This document shows, one piece after another, positions 1-12,400 of a DNA stretch of 64,000 nt. Under the pieces are notes generated by a model. That model had not been told where the DNA came from and searched no databases. It saw only the letters and a program-made list of their open reading frames with translations. Source of the stretch: Powellomyces hirtus (Eukaryota; Chytridiomycota; Chytridiomycetes; Spizellomycetales; Powellomycetaceae). Positions within the stretch are counted from its first letter, which is position 1; each line of letters starts with the position of its first letter. The translations under genes and the position numbers were made by a program. The stretch is taken from contig JAHLKG010000007.1 in the NCBI GenBank assembly GCA_025526995.1, positions 248,001 through 312,000 on the forward strand. Direction: 5' to 3'.

Positions 1-282
1 GAGAGTGATGGATGGTGTGTGTACTACGAGAGAGAAAAAGAATAATGATAAAGGGGAGGTCGTTGAATTATCGGCAGTGTTCGACGGGGCGGGGGTTGGG
101 GTTGCAGTTGATTGATGGGAAGTTTTTTGTTGCAGGTGCGTGTGCAGCAGGAAAAAAGTTGAGGGAATGCGTTATGGCTGATGCGTTTTATGTACGTTTT
201 CGTTTGGTGCAGAGATGATGATGGATGATCCCAAAATGGCTTTGCTGGGGAGGCGGGCTCGATCCGCAAACACCCATGTTTT

Positions 283-3200
283 TCACTGGATGTTGTGTTG
301 CAGCACCAACTTTTCAACCTCTGCAAGAGCAAATAAAGTGGGAAAGAAAGTCCCGATAAGTCCCGCTGTGGCAAGAAAAAAACATATGGCGCGAGCAAAA
401 AAAAAAACACGTACTCGTAATCAAATGCTTTCCATATGTATACTTTTTCAGACTGGGCAAGTGCGGCTTGATTTTCTGCACGAGAACGTCGCGCTGCGTG
501 CCGTCAACCACATCCAGCATCTTTTGCACAACATAGTTGGCAAACTGGTCCTTCATCATGAGGATCAGTGGCGATGTTCTACAAAAAGAAGGAGAGATTT
601 AGCAAACTCAAACGACCAAAGGGGGAGATTTTTCGTTTTTGCGTTTTCGTTCGTGTTTTTTTTTTTTTTTTGTTTTTTGCGACGTACCCATCAGGCCGGG
701 TCTGGATAACCTCATCAATCAGCATCTGTCGATCCTTCTTATTTCCATACGCAACACACTTTTCCACCACATTGCTCGCAAACTTATGTTTGCTAAGTTG
801 CAGCACCTGTCCTCTGACTTTATTGATGATGAGTCCCTTATCCACCTGCTTGCCCCGTTCCAGGACATGCTGGATAACATAGTTGCCATACTGGTCCTGA
901 ATGAGGTTGATCGTGTACCGGTGCAGCTCCTCCAACAACGGCAACGTTTCTTCGTCGGCGCAGTGCTCAAAGATGCGTTGTATGACGCGGCAGCCGTACG
1001 GGTGCGTCGCCAGCGCGTACACTTGTCCGTGGAACGAATCAATGATGAATTTGATGTGGTTGGCGGGGACCCGTTCAATGGCTTTTTGGATCACGTGGTT
1101 GCCGTTCTGGTCCTTGACGCATTTAAGCACGTTGCCGTCGAGTTCGTGCACGAGCACCGCTTGCTGGTCGGTGAGGACGTGTTCGAGCGCCTTTTGCACC
1201 ACTCGGCAGCCGTACATTTGCAGAGAGAGCGACAGAACGTGGCCTTCCATTTGTTTGGCAAGAATTTGCTTTTGTATTTGGTTGCCTGTGCGTAAACCAG
1301 AGATAGTCAACACATCGGTATATCAATCAAGTACTGCATGCGTTTCTTTTTTCACACTCACCATGCTCAAAAAACTTTTGAATGACATAGTTGCCAAACA
1401 CGTCGGTCATGAGCTGCAACGCATTGGGCAGAATCTCATCAAACACCAGCTGCTTCTCCTCGCTGTTCGCCGTCTCCAGTTTCTGCTGAATGAACCTCGA
1501 TCCATGCTGGTCGCCGCTGAATTCTACAATGCTGCCCACAATGTCACGCAACTCGTACTTTTTGTTCTTGTTGTTGCGGAACTCCTCCAAGAGGGCCGAA
1601 CGCATCCCGTGGCCCGGATCGCTGAGAGCGCCTGGAGAGGGGAGTTCAGCGTGCATGTTTCGGCGGTTGGGACCCCCAGCCGACTGCGGGTACCCGCCGT
1701 TGAGCTGCTGGATGTATTCCCGACGGAGCATCTGTTCCCGCATGACCAGCTGCTGCTGCGCAAGCATGCGCAACTTCTTTTCCGACATGGGTCCGCCCCG
1801 GCCCATTCCCATCGACATGTTCATACTGGGCATGCCACCGTTAAGGCTGGCTAGGGCCTGAAGCATGGCGGGGTCGTAGATCTGGTTGGCAGCAGCAGCT
1901 CGCCTGGACGCATACGCGAGAGCAAGATCGTCATTCACGCCAGAGGGGAACCCGCGGCGGTCAAACTGTCCAGCATTGAGTCCCAGAGCAGCCGCAGCAC
2001 GCAACTCGTCATCGTACAGTGGGCTGCGGGCAGAGCGGTGCTGCATCTCTAACGCCGCAAGCATTTCGGCTTCTCGTCCTCGGGACGAGGATGCTCCGTA
2101 GCCTCCAAGAAGGCTGTTGGGCATGGGCGGAGCTGATCCGCCCAGGTAGGCTCCCGCGCTGCGGGGAACCACCATATCGTTGTACAATCGGTCCAGTCCA
2201 GTGGAAATCTTTGGTGGTTTGGGACCCATACGCGGTTGGGCCTGGTGACGTTGTTGATGTTGATGTTGCTGCTGAGGATGCTGATGCGGCTGATATTCCA
2301 GAAAAAAAAATTAGAATTTGTGGGTTAGTCGATGCAAAAAATAAATAACTATTCTGGCTACGCCAATGTCCGACATATCCTACCTCGCCACCACCACCAG
2401 CGCCAAGACTCATGTTCCGCATGGTCATCAAAAGTTCTGGCGGGATATCTTCATCGCCATAGTTTTGCAGCAGGGCTTGACGGAGCTGGTTATAATGCGC
2501 GTTCGACGGCGGAGTGGACGCTGACCGCTGGGGCGGGGCATTGGCCATTTCGTCCCTGGTGTCCAACGCAGCGCTCAGAACCGCCGCCATGCGCGACCGT
2601 TCCTCGTCATTCGAATGGTCCAACTGCGCTTCAATTTCAGCCCGCATTTGGTCTCGCAGCACATCGTTCAGTTCTTGCTTTTCACCCGGTTCATCGCCCA
2701 GACCCATGCGCTGACGCGACGCGTACACGGGCGACGGCGTGCGCGGAAAATCTTCCTGGATCAACTCGACAAGGTTTCGCCGCTGTTTGGATGGCGACCC
2801 AGCCAGCTCGCTGTTCCATGCAGCCGCCATCCGGGGGTCGCCCATTCGCCCATCGTTCATGCGAGGGTCAATCATCCGCGGGTCAGACGCGATCCTGGGG
2901 TCGTTCATGCGCGCATCACCGCCCATCCGTGGATCGGCCATCATCTGCTCGGTTCGGGGATCTGCCATTGCGCCCTTGTTGCGCGCGATATAAGCGTCAC
3001 CATCCCGGGTAGAACGACCTTCCGGCTCCAGGCTCTGGGGGGGGGGGGGGGGGGGGGGGGGGGGAAGCAATTTCCAGCTTGTCAGTCACGACGTCTCAAA
3101 GCGCATCCACGGTGTGGGTCTTACCTCGTCCAAACGATGGTTGTTCATGAAATCATCGTCCATGCCAAATCCCCTGAATTTCTCCAAGTTTTTGGCCGAC

Positions 3201-3763
3201 GCGGGCCCGGCGCTCTCCGGTCCCTTATTCTTCGTGTTCAAGCCTGGAGGAGCCCAGACTTGCCAGGACTGGCCGGGTGCGTACAGCGGCGGGGGTAGGC
3301 GAGGGTCTAAGCGCGACGCATGGTAGTAGTAAGCAGCATACTCTGGATCACGCCGGGGATCCATCCCCGACCCTGGAACAGGCTCTTCCATATCCGGCTG
3401 GAAGAGAGGATTCATGGTTAGTCATGTCACTAAAAAGCCCTCGAGTTCTACACCACCCGATGGGCGAAGATTCTTCTATCACCAACTCACCCGTACTCCT
3501 TCTGGCATCAAGATACCCGCAGGTGGGGCACTACTTGATCTGCTGCCGATATCTTTCGGCATGTGCGCCGATTCTCCAGCCCAGTTGAGCGGACTTTGCA
3601 TCAAGGCGGCAAGCTAACGAACAAAGAACAAAACGAAGTAACGCACAAATCGTAAGCGCCTCCAGAACTTGTACAAAAACTACCAAAAAAAAAGGGGTAA
3701 ACATACCTGCCCTTGCGGCTGATTTTTAGCCTTTGGCTGATGAATTCCACTGAACTCTGCCAT
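283..3763 (-). CDS. Pumilio/PUF-family RNA-binding protein (8 exons)
   Basis: Sequence-specific 3' UTR binding protein that represses or destabilises target mRNAs in the cytoplasm. I place exons at 3763-3707, 3613-3491, 3397-3125, 3034-2384, 2289-1362, 1285-688, 578-415 and 320-283. All phases agree and give 943 residues. The N-terminal ~600 residues are disordered, with a repeated D-P-R-M motif, Gln/His runs and a conserved-looking segment containing LYAPGQSW. The PUM homology domain spans about 618-935 and contains successive PUF repeats with signatures such as [54 protein letters not shown] and [13 protein letters not shown]. The C-terminus is the family-typical [16 protein letters not shown]. 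The start ATG at 3763 is the first in frame. The acceptor of intron 3 is a long C tract followed by CAG, so homopolymer length changes could affect splicing. Family identification is secure; the exact RNA target is not visible. Confidence 0.96.
3037..3064. repeat. 28-nt poly-G (poly-C on the coding strand) at a splice acceptor
   Basis: An uninterrupted run of G on the plus strand. Read on the minus strand it is a C-only polypyrimidine tract ending in CAG, directly before exon 4 of the Pumilio gene. If left unspliced it would encode a Pro run. Confidence 0.85.
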
Positions 3764-5760
3764 GATGTCAACAAATCAAGAGGGTGGGGTGTCAAGACAA
3801 CAGTTGTTTCTGTATCTCAGTCTGCTGTGTGGTATTTTTTGCTTCTCGGTATGTCGCGTGCCGTCCAGGATGAAATTCTGACGTGGTGCGCTCGGTTTCC
3901 GTGAAAGTATTTCTATCGTTCCTCGTTCTGGAAGGTTGTTTTTTTTTTGGGTATGCGGAAACCCAAGGGAATGCGGATGGGCGATGGGGTATAACAGAGA
4001 TGGGACGCGTCTCGAGTGTACGAGTATGGGCGATTTTTGTGTTTTTTCCGTGATCGACAATTGAGGGATTGAGTTGACGAACTCGAATGCGTGACGGTGC
4101 GGGTTGATGTTGATTGTGGGTGGGGTGGGGAGCGGCGGGTGACTTTTTTTTGTGCAAACAATGTACAGAAAAAAAGGCAAGGAGAAAATCAAACGTATGA
4201 ACAGGAAAACGTGCGATGGGTGCGAATGGTGATGCCGAGGTAGGGCGGGAAGAGAATGCGTGGGTGAATGGGATTTTGTGTCGGGTGCGTTTTTGTACAG
4301 AAACTGTTTTTTTTTTCGCTTTTTACAGGGGGGGCCAGCAGCGAACAAGAGCTCCGTGTTCGGTCGGCTGAATTGGATCTATATGTCGCCAAACGGTAAT
4401 CACAATCTCATGCGAAGGAAGCGGGGGTATGTTGTTCACACAAGAGCAAAAAAGAAACCGGTGGGGGTTGATCGGTCGGTCGGTCGGATCAGTCGAGTAT
4501 GTTTTCTGGTCTCCTTTTATGCTGGCACCAACAAAGCGGAGATGGTGGTGTCGCGCGCAAACGAAACGAGCGGGGGTATCGCCAAACGAGAGCAACAGTA
4601 TATCCGTATGTGAGTTCAATACAACCCGTCTCTATTTTTGGCAAGCCAAAAAGCGAGAGCAAAAAAAAGCGGGGGTCCCAGAGGGTTAGAGCACGGCGCG
4701 GGCCCAAATGCGTACCAAAACAGACACCACAAAACGGCCATGTCCCAACCCTGTGCACTCCACTCTGCACCTACCGCACGTTATAGAGTTAGTTATACAC
4801 GCTGTTTCGTGCGTGGGGGGAATGGTTGTTCTGTTTCCCACGCGCAGGGGCGTCGTCGCGAGATTGGGCGAGAAACGGGGCTTGTGTGTGTTTTGGTATT
4901 TTTTTTCTTTTCACGCTATACAGCAACGCCGCGCGCTTGATATATATATCACACACACACACACACACGCAGGATGTTGGGCGTGCGGCACGAGGAGGGG
5001 GAGGGCCTGTGGGAAAGTGGGAATGGGGAGGGCAAGGTGGAAATGGGTGTGCAGGTGGTTCCCGTGCAGCAGGAATGAATGAATCGTGGCGTTTGTCGTC
5101 AGTCGATCGTTTTCAGTTCACGCGCCCTTCACCCACAAACAACCACACACCACACTCCACAAACAACTAAATCGTCATACTCGCTAACATGACAGAAAAA
5201 GCCCCTCTTCCCCATGCAATAGTATTCGTGTGCTCTGCCCTATTCATTCATTCATCATCCCCCCCCCCCCCCCCCCCACATTTAAGATAGTCAAAAAGCC
5301 GTGTGCCAACCCTTAAGTGACTATCGCCACCTTCCTAATCGCTCACAACGACCATCCTACATCTAGATCATGTGCGCCATGTCCTTCGCGCGTGCAACAA
5401 AAACATCTTGATATTTATTCAAAACATGTGTATTACAGAGCACACACAGAACAAGACACAGAAAATTAGAAAAAAGAAAACAAGAAAAAGAAAATCGAAA
5501 ATCAAACAAACAAAAAAAAAAAGGGAAAAAACATTAGATAAGGAAAACAAGGGAGCGATGGGGGGAGGGATGACCAAGATGGGGGGGGGGGGGGGGGGTA
5601 TGACAACAGAGATAACAACGTGGGGGCGCCAGGCGGGCAAAAGTGGGGGGGGTAGGGCAGGTGAGCAAATGCGCGGGTATAAACAAGAAAAACAAGTGTG
5701 GATACAGAAAGGGGGGTAGGTAAATAAAAGAACGCGGCGGTATGTGTGTTTTCGCTATGG
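3764..5760. other. Intergenic: Pumilio upstream region and simple repeats
   Basis: No coding sequence is convincing here. The stretch holds the 5' flank of Pumilio and the 3' flank of the next minus-strand gene. It has several simple repeats: (TA)n/(CA)n at about 4940-4968, a run of about 19 C at 5259-5277 and 18 G at 5581-5598. Open frames in the region are low-complexity and lack codon structure. Confidence 0.7.
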
Positions 5761-8700
5761 TTAATCCAAGCTGCACGTCGGGCTCTGCATGCTGTGACGA
5801 TCGCCATGGTCTGAGAAATACAGGTCTTGGAGCACCCGTTGCGCACTCTCTTCCAGAGTCGGTGCTGCTGCTGCTAGTCGTGCCGGCGGGGGCCGCGGCA
5901 ATGCCAAGGGTGGTGCATGCTCGTCTTCAGAACAAAAGTCAATCGCGTCCTGGAACTGACCGTATTCGTCTTCATCTCCATGCTCGTCGTCGTGCCCAAA
6001 CTCGTCATCATCATCTCGATCATCATGATCAGCATAGTGATCTTCCTCTTCCTCCTCTTCTTTACCCAACGGACGTCCGTACTGGTCAACATGCACGCCG
6101 TTCTCGTCGTGATGATGCGGGCAACCATGGGGTGGGTTCGGCGCTTGCGGATCAAACTGATACTGATCATGCCAGTGCTGGTCGTGATGCTCGTCCTGAT
6201 GCTGGTGGTGCTCATTATCGTGGTGCTGCTCATTATCGTAGTGCTCATTATCGTGGCGGTGGCCCTTGCGACTGGCGAGTGCATCAGCCACCCCGCTTTG
6301 CCACTGTCGGTTCCGCCGGACAACCTCCACCAGCTGCTGCTCCAGCGCCCGCTCCTCGCGGCGTGACGCTTCCAGCTCGCGCTCCAGAATTCGCACGTCC
6401 ATCGGTGTCCCGGGAGAGTCTTCGCTGCTCTGATCACCATTTCCAGCTCCGGGCGAGGTGGCCGCCGCCGCCGCCGCCGCCGTTGGCGGCCCGCGCAGCC
6501 CAAACATTTCCCACGGAATAGGCATGCCCGGTGCAATCGACCCGTTGGCAACGGCCGCCAGCAACGGAGCAGGGTTGAACACGATGGGATCGTGAGTGCT
6601 ACCCGGACCGTCCGCAGGTGGCACGCCCACACCAAAAGGTCCTGCTTGTTGGTCAAGTTCCTGCAGACATAGACCGACGCTGGCGCCATGTGCCGCATGC
6701 TCTGGGCGCGGGACACCCTTTCGCTTTTTCCTGCGGCCCTGATTGCCAATGGCCGTGTTCAACGCTGAGCAAGTCGCAATGGCCGCGGGAGAAGGAGTGT
6801 TGGCTAGCATCTCCCCGCTCGAGACGAGCAATCGCACCGTTTCCAAAAGTCGCTGGATGTGATTGTTCTCAAAGAGATTCGGTTCGGCGGCAGATGCATC
6901 TGGGTCGCCGGACGGCGTGGCAAACCCCGAGGAACACACGCTATGTTCATCGTCGCCGTGGTCCCCGGGATCCAGTTCGCCGTTGTTCATGCAGACGGAG
7001 CAGGCTTCCTCGTGTTCCGAGTCTGCACCGCCTTCGTCTTGTTCAAACGTGTTCATTGCACCTTCTGCGACCGCGTCCACGATGCTCGTGTTCAGCACCT
7101 TGGCAAGGCTGGCGGGTTCCACGGTATCCAAATCGCCCTCTTTCTGCCGTCTGCGCAGCTCCCGAGCCTCGCGCACCCTTTTCATGACCACCTCCACACT
7201 TCTGCACTTGGCTTTCCAGTCTTCCGTCGTCCAATTTGCGGTTCCCTGCTGAAGCCCAACACCAAACATTTCCGAAAGAGACGAGCTGGGATAGATGTTT
7301 GCTTCTTGGCCCGGTGGCCCTGGAACACTGAACGTTGTAGGGTTGTTGGAAGAAGGGTCATTTTTGACGGCATGCGCAGCAGCTTTTCTCGACTTTCTGC
7401 TAGTGGTAGCAGTTACGGATTGCGCATGCGCCTGCACGACGGGGCCCGCCCCACCTAGGACTCTTTCTTGCAGCTTTGCAGCATATTCCTCCAGCTTGCT
7501 GACCTGTTCTGCAACGCGCTGGATATTGCATTTGGTCTGGTCCGTAGTATCCGCAGAGTCCGCCTTCTGCTTGCCTTTGCCTTGTCCTTTCATCTCCTCT
7601 TCTTTCCGTACTTTCTCGGCCTGTGCCTCCAGTCCTTCGTACAGGAAAGCAGCCGTCGTCGCCAGACCTTCCAACGCCTGATCGATAAAAGCATTGGCAT
7701 CAATGCTCATCGGAACGCCATTCACGTTGACGTTGACCGACCCTTCGACGTCTTGAGAAACCCCGTGACCTTGTCCATGTCTTGGCCCATGTCTTGGCCC
7801 ATGATCATCGGGCGGTAGGTGGCCAAGATTGGCAGCTAGTTGATCGAGTTGACCAATGTTGATACCGAGGCTACTGAGATCAAACATGGCCGTTGTTTCG
7901 GGATGCTGAGACGAGCCACCTTGTTGCACATCGATTCGTAGATTGACCTTGGCAGCCAAAGCATCGTTTGGATTTCCACCGTAGGTAGCGTACCCATAAC
8001 CCGCGGTGAGCTGACTGAGAGCATTTGCTAGCACTTCAGTGTTGATCTGCATATCCACCTCACCCGTCGCAGGATTCGTGCCACCAAACAAGGACGTGAT
8101 ATCAAACTCGGTCGAATGACGACGGTTGGCCCGAGCTTTCCTGCTTGCGTTGGATCGTCGATTCCCCGTTGCCGTTCGATTCGGCTTTCGTTCTTTTGTG
8201 GGCGTTGGTTTTGAGGGCGCTGGTTCCATCTTCTCTGGCTCTGGTGCCGGCATGGGAGGCCCATGTGCCATCTTCTTTGGCTCTGGTGCCGGCATTGGAG
8301 GCCCATGTGCCATCTTCTTTGGCTCTGGGCCAGGCACTGGAGGCCCATGTGCGGGTTGAAATGCAACGTCCCTGTCGGCAGTCGGCTTTGCGATGGGACG
8401 ATCCAGAGACATTTTGCGGAAATCTACCCCCAAATGCTCCAACCGTTCCTTCAATGCACCGGGGAAGACCTCATCGTCAACTGCCGGATCTGCAGGCGGA
8501 ATAACGGGATCGGGTGGCTCCACCGTTTCGGGCTGCAATCGAGGTTTCACCGGTACTTTCTTCTCCTTGCGCTTCTTTGTTTTGCGGCTCATAATGGCTT
8601 CCACCTCCGGCTCGACGACGAAAGCCACAGGCTCAGGTTCAGCCACCACAGCCGGCTTCGCTGCTGCACGCGCAGGGCCTGGTGTGATACTTTGGTCCGC

Positions 8701-9390
8701 ATCGTCCATTTTGTTTTGTGACCGCCGCTTTCGTAAGCGCGCAGTACTGAACGATTCGGTAGTTTTGGATTGCTCTTTATCTGTAGCATCGCTCAAGTCG
8801 CTATGCCGTGAGCGTTGATCCACGACCGCCGCCTTCCCATCATGTGTTTTGCTGCCCCTCCCTTTCCCACGACCAGTAGCATTCTTCCCATCAACTACTG
8901 TATTGTTTGTCGCAATGTCTGTCGCGACGGGAGGCTCCAGCACCGGTATTGTCGCTGGTTTCTTGGCCGGAGTAATCGTCAGCACCCGTCTTGTTGGTGT
9001 CGGGCTGCTGACTTTCGCCGGTGGGGGCTTCGGCGTTGTTACCCGAGTCTGCGGTCTTGACATCGTGGAATCTCCTGCCTTTGGGCCATCGGGTGGCATG
9101 GCGAGTGATGAAATAGTCCCGGGCGCGCGCACCTCCGCTTGATTCACCGCGCCCGTCTCCTTCGCGCCCACCTCTGCTTGATTCACCGCGCCCGTCTCCT
9201 TCGCGCCCACCTCTGCTTGATTCACCACGCCCGTGTCCTTTGCGCGCACCTCCGCTTGATTCACCTCGCCCGTCTCCTTTGCGCGCACCTCCGCTTGATT
9301 CACCTCGCCGGTCTCCTTTTTTCGTTTCCGTTCAGCTCCTTCATCAACTTGTGCTGTATTGTTCACGAATACTGACTCTTCCAATAACAT
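5761..9390 (-). CDS. Unrecognised low-complexity protein with His/acid-rich tail
   Basis: A single open frame gives 1,209 residues from the ATG at 9390. The frame stays open upstream to beyond 9480 without another ATG, so the true start, or fusion to the Not4 gene upstream, is unresolved. Visible parts: 13-residue tandem repeats near the start, a Lys-rich stretch, repeats of the type AHGPPMPAPEPKK, a charged helical segment around WTTEDWKAKCRSVEVVMKR, a Cys pair region (CSVCMN), a coiled-coil-like stretch before the tail, and a C-terminal tract very rich in His, Asp and Glu that could bind metal. I recognise no family. It lies on the same strand immediately downstream of Not4 and upstream of Pumilio. 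Most of the chain is probably disordered. Absence of stops over 3.6 kb supports coding despite low complexity. Confidence 0.75.
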   Translation of the reverse strand: MLLEESVFVNNTAQVDEGAERKRKKETGEVNQAEVRAKETGEVNQAEVRAKDTGVVNQAEVGAKETGAVNQAEVGAKETGAVNQAEVRAPGTISSLAMPPDGPKAGDSTMSRPQTRVTTPKPPPAKVSSPTPTRRVLTITPAKKPATIPVLEPPVATDIATNNTVVDGKNATGRGKGRGSKTHDGKAAVVDQRSRHSDLSDATDKEQSKTTESFSTARLRKRRSQNKMDDADQSITPGPARAAAKPAVVAEPEPVAFVVEPEVEAIMSRKTKKRKEKKVPVKPRLQPETVEPPDPVIPPADPAVDDEVFPGALKERLEHLGVDFRKMSLDRPIAKPTADRDVAFQPAHGPPVPGPEPKKMAHGPPMPAPEPKKMAHGPPMPAPEPEKMEPAPSKPTPTKERKPNRTATGNRRSNASRKARANRRHSTEFDITSLFGGTNPATGEVDMQINTEVLANALSQLTAGYGYATYGGNPNDALAAKVNLRIDVQQGGSSQHPETTAMFDLSSLGINIGQLDQLAANLGHLPPDDHGPRHGPRHGQGHGVSQDVEGSVNVNVNGVPMSIDANAFIDQALEGLATTAAFLYEGLEAQAEKVRKEEEMKGQGKGKQKADSADTTDQTKCNIQRVAEQVSKLEEYAAKLQERVLGGAGPVVQAHAQSVTATTSRKSRKAAAHAVKNDPSSNNPTTFSVPGPPGQEANIYPSSSLSEMFGVGLQQGTANWTTEDWKAKCRSVEVVMKRVREARELRRRQKEGDLDTVEPASLAKVLNTSIVDAVAEGAMNTFEQDEGGADSEHEEACSVCMNNGELDPGDHGDDEHSVCSSGFATPSGDPDASAAEPNLFENNHIQRLLETVRLLVSSGEMLANTPSPAAIATCSALNTAIGNQGRRKKRKGVPRPEHAAHGASVGLCLQELDQQAGPFGVGVPPADGPGSTHDPIVFNPAPLLAAVANGSIAPGMPIPWEMFGLRGPPTAAAAAAATSPGAGNGDQSSEDSPGTPMDVRILERELEASRREERALEQQLVEVVRRNRQWQSGVADALASRKGHRHDNEHYDNEQHHDNEHHQHQDEHHDQHWHDQYQFDPQAPNPPHGCPHHHDENGVHVDQYGRPLGKEEEEEEDHYADHDDRDDDDEFGHDDEHGDEDEYGQFQDAIDFCSEDEHAPPLALPRPPPARLAAAAPTLEESAQRVLQDLYFSDHGDRHSMQSPTCSLD
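9124..9318 (-). repeat. 39-bp in-frame tandem repeat, about 5 copies
   Basis: The motif CTTGATTCACC recurs at 39-bp spacing (near 9138, 9177, 9216, 9255 and 9294). Each unit encodes 13 residues of the type AKETGEVNQAEVR in the minus-strand frame. The copies differ by a few substitutions and keep the frame. Confidence 0.9.
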
Positions 9391-9461
9391 ACCAACTACA
9401 TCTACACCCTTGGTATCTTCCTCATTTGTGTCACTTGCCCGTTGCACTCCCTCCACCCCGC

Positions 9462-9479
9462 TACCGCTTTTTAGCGGTA
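9462..9479. other. Perfect 7-bp hairpin overlapping the Not4 stop codon
   Basis: TACCGCT, a 4-nt loop and AGCGGTA form an inverted repeat. In the minus-strand reading the TAA that ends the Not4 frame sits where the 5' arm meets the loop. The long downstream open frame lies in the -1 frame and runs through the same hairpin without a stop. Confidence 0.6.
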
Positions 9480-12400
9480 ATCCCTCCGCAACCCCGCACC
9501 CATGCCCGGGGGCTCGCCTCCCCGAGCCATCATGGCTGCCACTCTCTCGGCTACTAGCTCGCGACGATCCTGATCTCGTTGGCGTTCGCGAAGGTGGTCC
9601 TGCTGAGCCTGCTGTCGGACTTCCCGCTCGCGGAGATACTGGCGAATCAAATCTTGTCGCATATCCTTTTCCCGCAAAGATGTCGCCCCACTCTCCAAAC
9701 CTTACTTATTCCGCAGGCCAAAGAGGTAGCATTGAAATTGACGTGGGATTCAAGTGAATTCAAAGGAAGATAAAAATGAAGAAGAGGAAAGATTAATAAA
9801 AAGCCCATGTGATACCCAATGCTTGATTGCCGAATGAGGTTGGGGCCAATGACAACAATCTCTCAACGGCGAGTGTCATGACCGCAAGGTGCCCTAACCC
9901 CTTCAATACAATCTCCCATTGATCGCATTGTGAAAATGTTCAAGCAAAAGTTGTCACGATGGCAGATGACCCGTTGAGGAACATCACAGCAGCATTGGTA
10001 CTCAGCTGGGCATGTACACTGTGGAGGGGTGAGACTCACCATTGGAGCCATAAGCTGATCCCATTCCGGCCGTAGAGACTGGGGCCGAGGGCCAGTCTTG
10101 CTGGTACGCCATTGACTGTCCTTGTGAAAGGGCCGGGTTTTCAAAGTTTCGTGGCCGACTCCGGCCTTCAAACCCGGGAGCCCCTGAGGCGCCTGCATTG
10201 CCCAGTTTAACAGACATGATAGCAGGGTCACGGAACGGCAAATCACCGGTCCTACCAGCTCCTGCCGCAGCGCGTAGCTGCAGCTCCTGACGAATCTGAT
10301 TTTCTCGGATTTGACTTTCTCGAAGCTGAGCGTCTCGTAATATGTGTCCAATGAGCTCTTCTTGGGGTTGCTGATGTGAGTGAAGAGTGTGGCCGCCGGG
10401 AAAATGGGCAGGTTGTTGTTGTTGTTGTTGCTGCTGCATGTGAGCAAGCCGGAATTGTTGCTGGAATTGGTTTAGAAGGTGAGGTTGCACCTGCGGCGGC
10501 GACACATATTGCTGCTGCTGATGTTGCAGGAGCTGCTCTTGTTGTCGCAGTGCCAAATTGTTCACGTTGCTGCCGTATTGAGCAGATAAGCCCCTGACAC
10601 CTGCAGGGAAAGGGCCTTGCTGCTGTTGTTGAGTTCGCAATTGATTAAAGGTTTGCCCTTGCGACCAAGATTCGCCCTGGGTATCCTGGACTGCGAGCTT
10701 GCTCGGACTGAAGCTCTCGCCCCATCGGGCTTCGGCATCCGAAAGGCTGCCGCTGGCAAAAGAAACATTGACGTTGGGAAACATTGCACGAAATGACTCC
10801 TACAGCGCAGCAGCATGAGCATGCATATCCTGAAAAGCATAAGGTGCGATCAAGGTCTCACCTGAACACTCTTGACATCCTCCTTCTTTTCTGTGCCATT
10901 GCCACCTTCGAAACTTGACGCGTCCCCAATCTGAGCACCTCCAAAGAAACGCTCAAAGCGGCTTCTCTGGCCATTCTCGCTGTTTCTCGAATTGGACCGA
11001 GCAGTTTGCCCATCCACCTCTGCCGAGTTCAGATTAGCGGAACCATTGACTCCGTATCTCAGATTCTCTTCAGAGATGACAGCCAAACCAGCGAATATGG
11101 CAAGCGGATCTTCCCGAAATGGATCAAACGGCCCAATGTACTTTGGATGCAGAATAAAGCCCATGGCCGAAGGAGAGAACGTATCATCCAGCTCGTCTTG
11201 AAGGGATGCCTGTCCAAAGTCCTCGTCGTTGCCATTCACGCTAGTTCGTGGTGATCCGCCCTTTGGCAGAGCCAGATCAGGCTGCTCATGATTTTCATCA
11301 AGCGCACTTGAGCCCATGACTTGCTCTTCTTCTAAAAGAAGAGCTGGAACGACATCCACCGCCGCTTGCACGGCAGCAGCCAGTCCGGGCGGAAGTTCGG
11401 CTCCAGTCTTGGCGGTTCCCTTGCCCTTGACATCGATGATAGGGGACGCAACGCTTGAGCTTCCATGTTTCGAACGAGTGGCGCTGGCCGGTGGTTCGTA
11501 GTCGTCTCCAGAATCGGAGCTAGCGCTTCCGGGTGTCCCAGGTGTGGCCGAGGAAAGCTGTGGGCTGCTATTGGCGGTGTATTGGCGCGCGCCAGAAGGT
11601 CGCGCAACCGGTTTTGCCCTATCATTTGATTCCATAAGTCGAGCTAAACAGCATATGTATGCGTGAGCGTGCTGTACTTACCAGCTGGCTGTGGCGGGAA
11701 GAGCGCTCTGATCCTTATCCTCCTTCTTTTCTCCATAGGTAATGGGAAACGGAGGCGGCTTGGGGTTTCGCTCACGTATTTGCATCCGACTGAGCTCATC
11801 TCTCGCAAAAGAATCCGGCTCTTCACCTGGTTCGTGTAAAAACTGACAGGCGGGGTTTTGACAAGTTTGATTTTTCAAAAAGTAGGAACAATATTTTGTT
11901 GTGCCATATGTTGCCCTATAAGATTGCCCATTCAGGATGTAGCCCCATATCAAGTTCTGGGTGACCTAAAACTTACCGAATAATCTTGCCATCATAAACG
12001 CTACCATCAACAGCTTCGATAGACTTTGCGGCATCTTCCTTCTTGGCAAATGTGATGTACACGCCAGTGTTGGGCACCTGAGCCAGCACGGGGGTGTGAC
12101 CATGGGCTCGGCGATTCACAACAATCCGCACAATCTTTCCATATTGCCCAAAATAGTCGGGCGTTCGCAAGACTTCTTCGGTTGCAATCTTGGGAGGAAG
12201 CCCCAGCACATATACCAGATTCTTCTGCACCACCCTCGCATTGGCCAGATTGCGTCTTGACATTTGATCTTGCTCCTTTCTCTCACGTTCTTTTCGTTTT
12301 TTGGCAGCCTTGATGCGTGATATCCTGGCAATCGGGAGAGGCGGTGTCAATATACGCCTGGCGATACCAATCGATTCATTGACGACTCACTCTTCAGGCG

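Noticed and set aside
5742..6521. Plus-strand open frame opposite the long unknown protein
   Set aside because: Antisense shadow of low-complexity minus-strand coding; composition follows from the His/Pro codons of the other strand.
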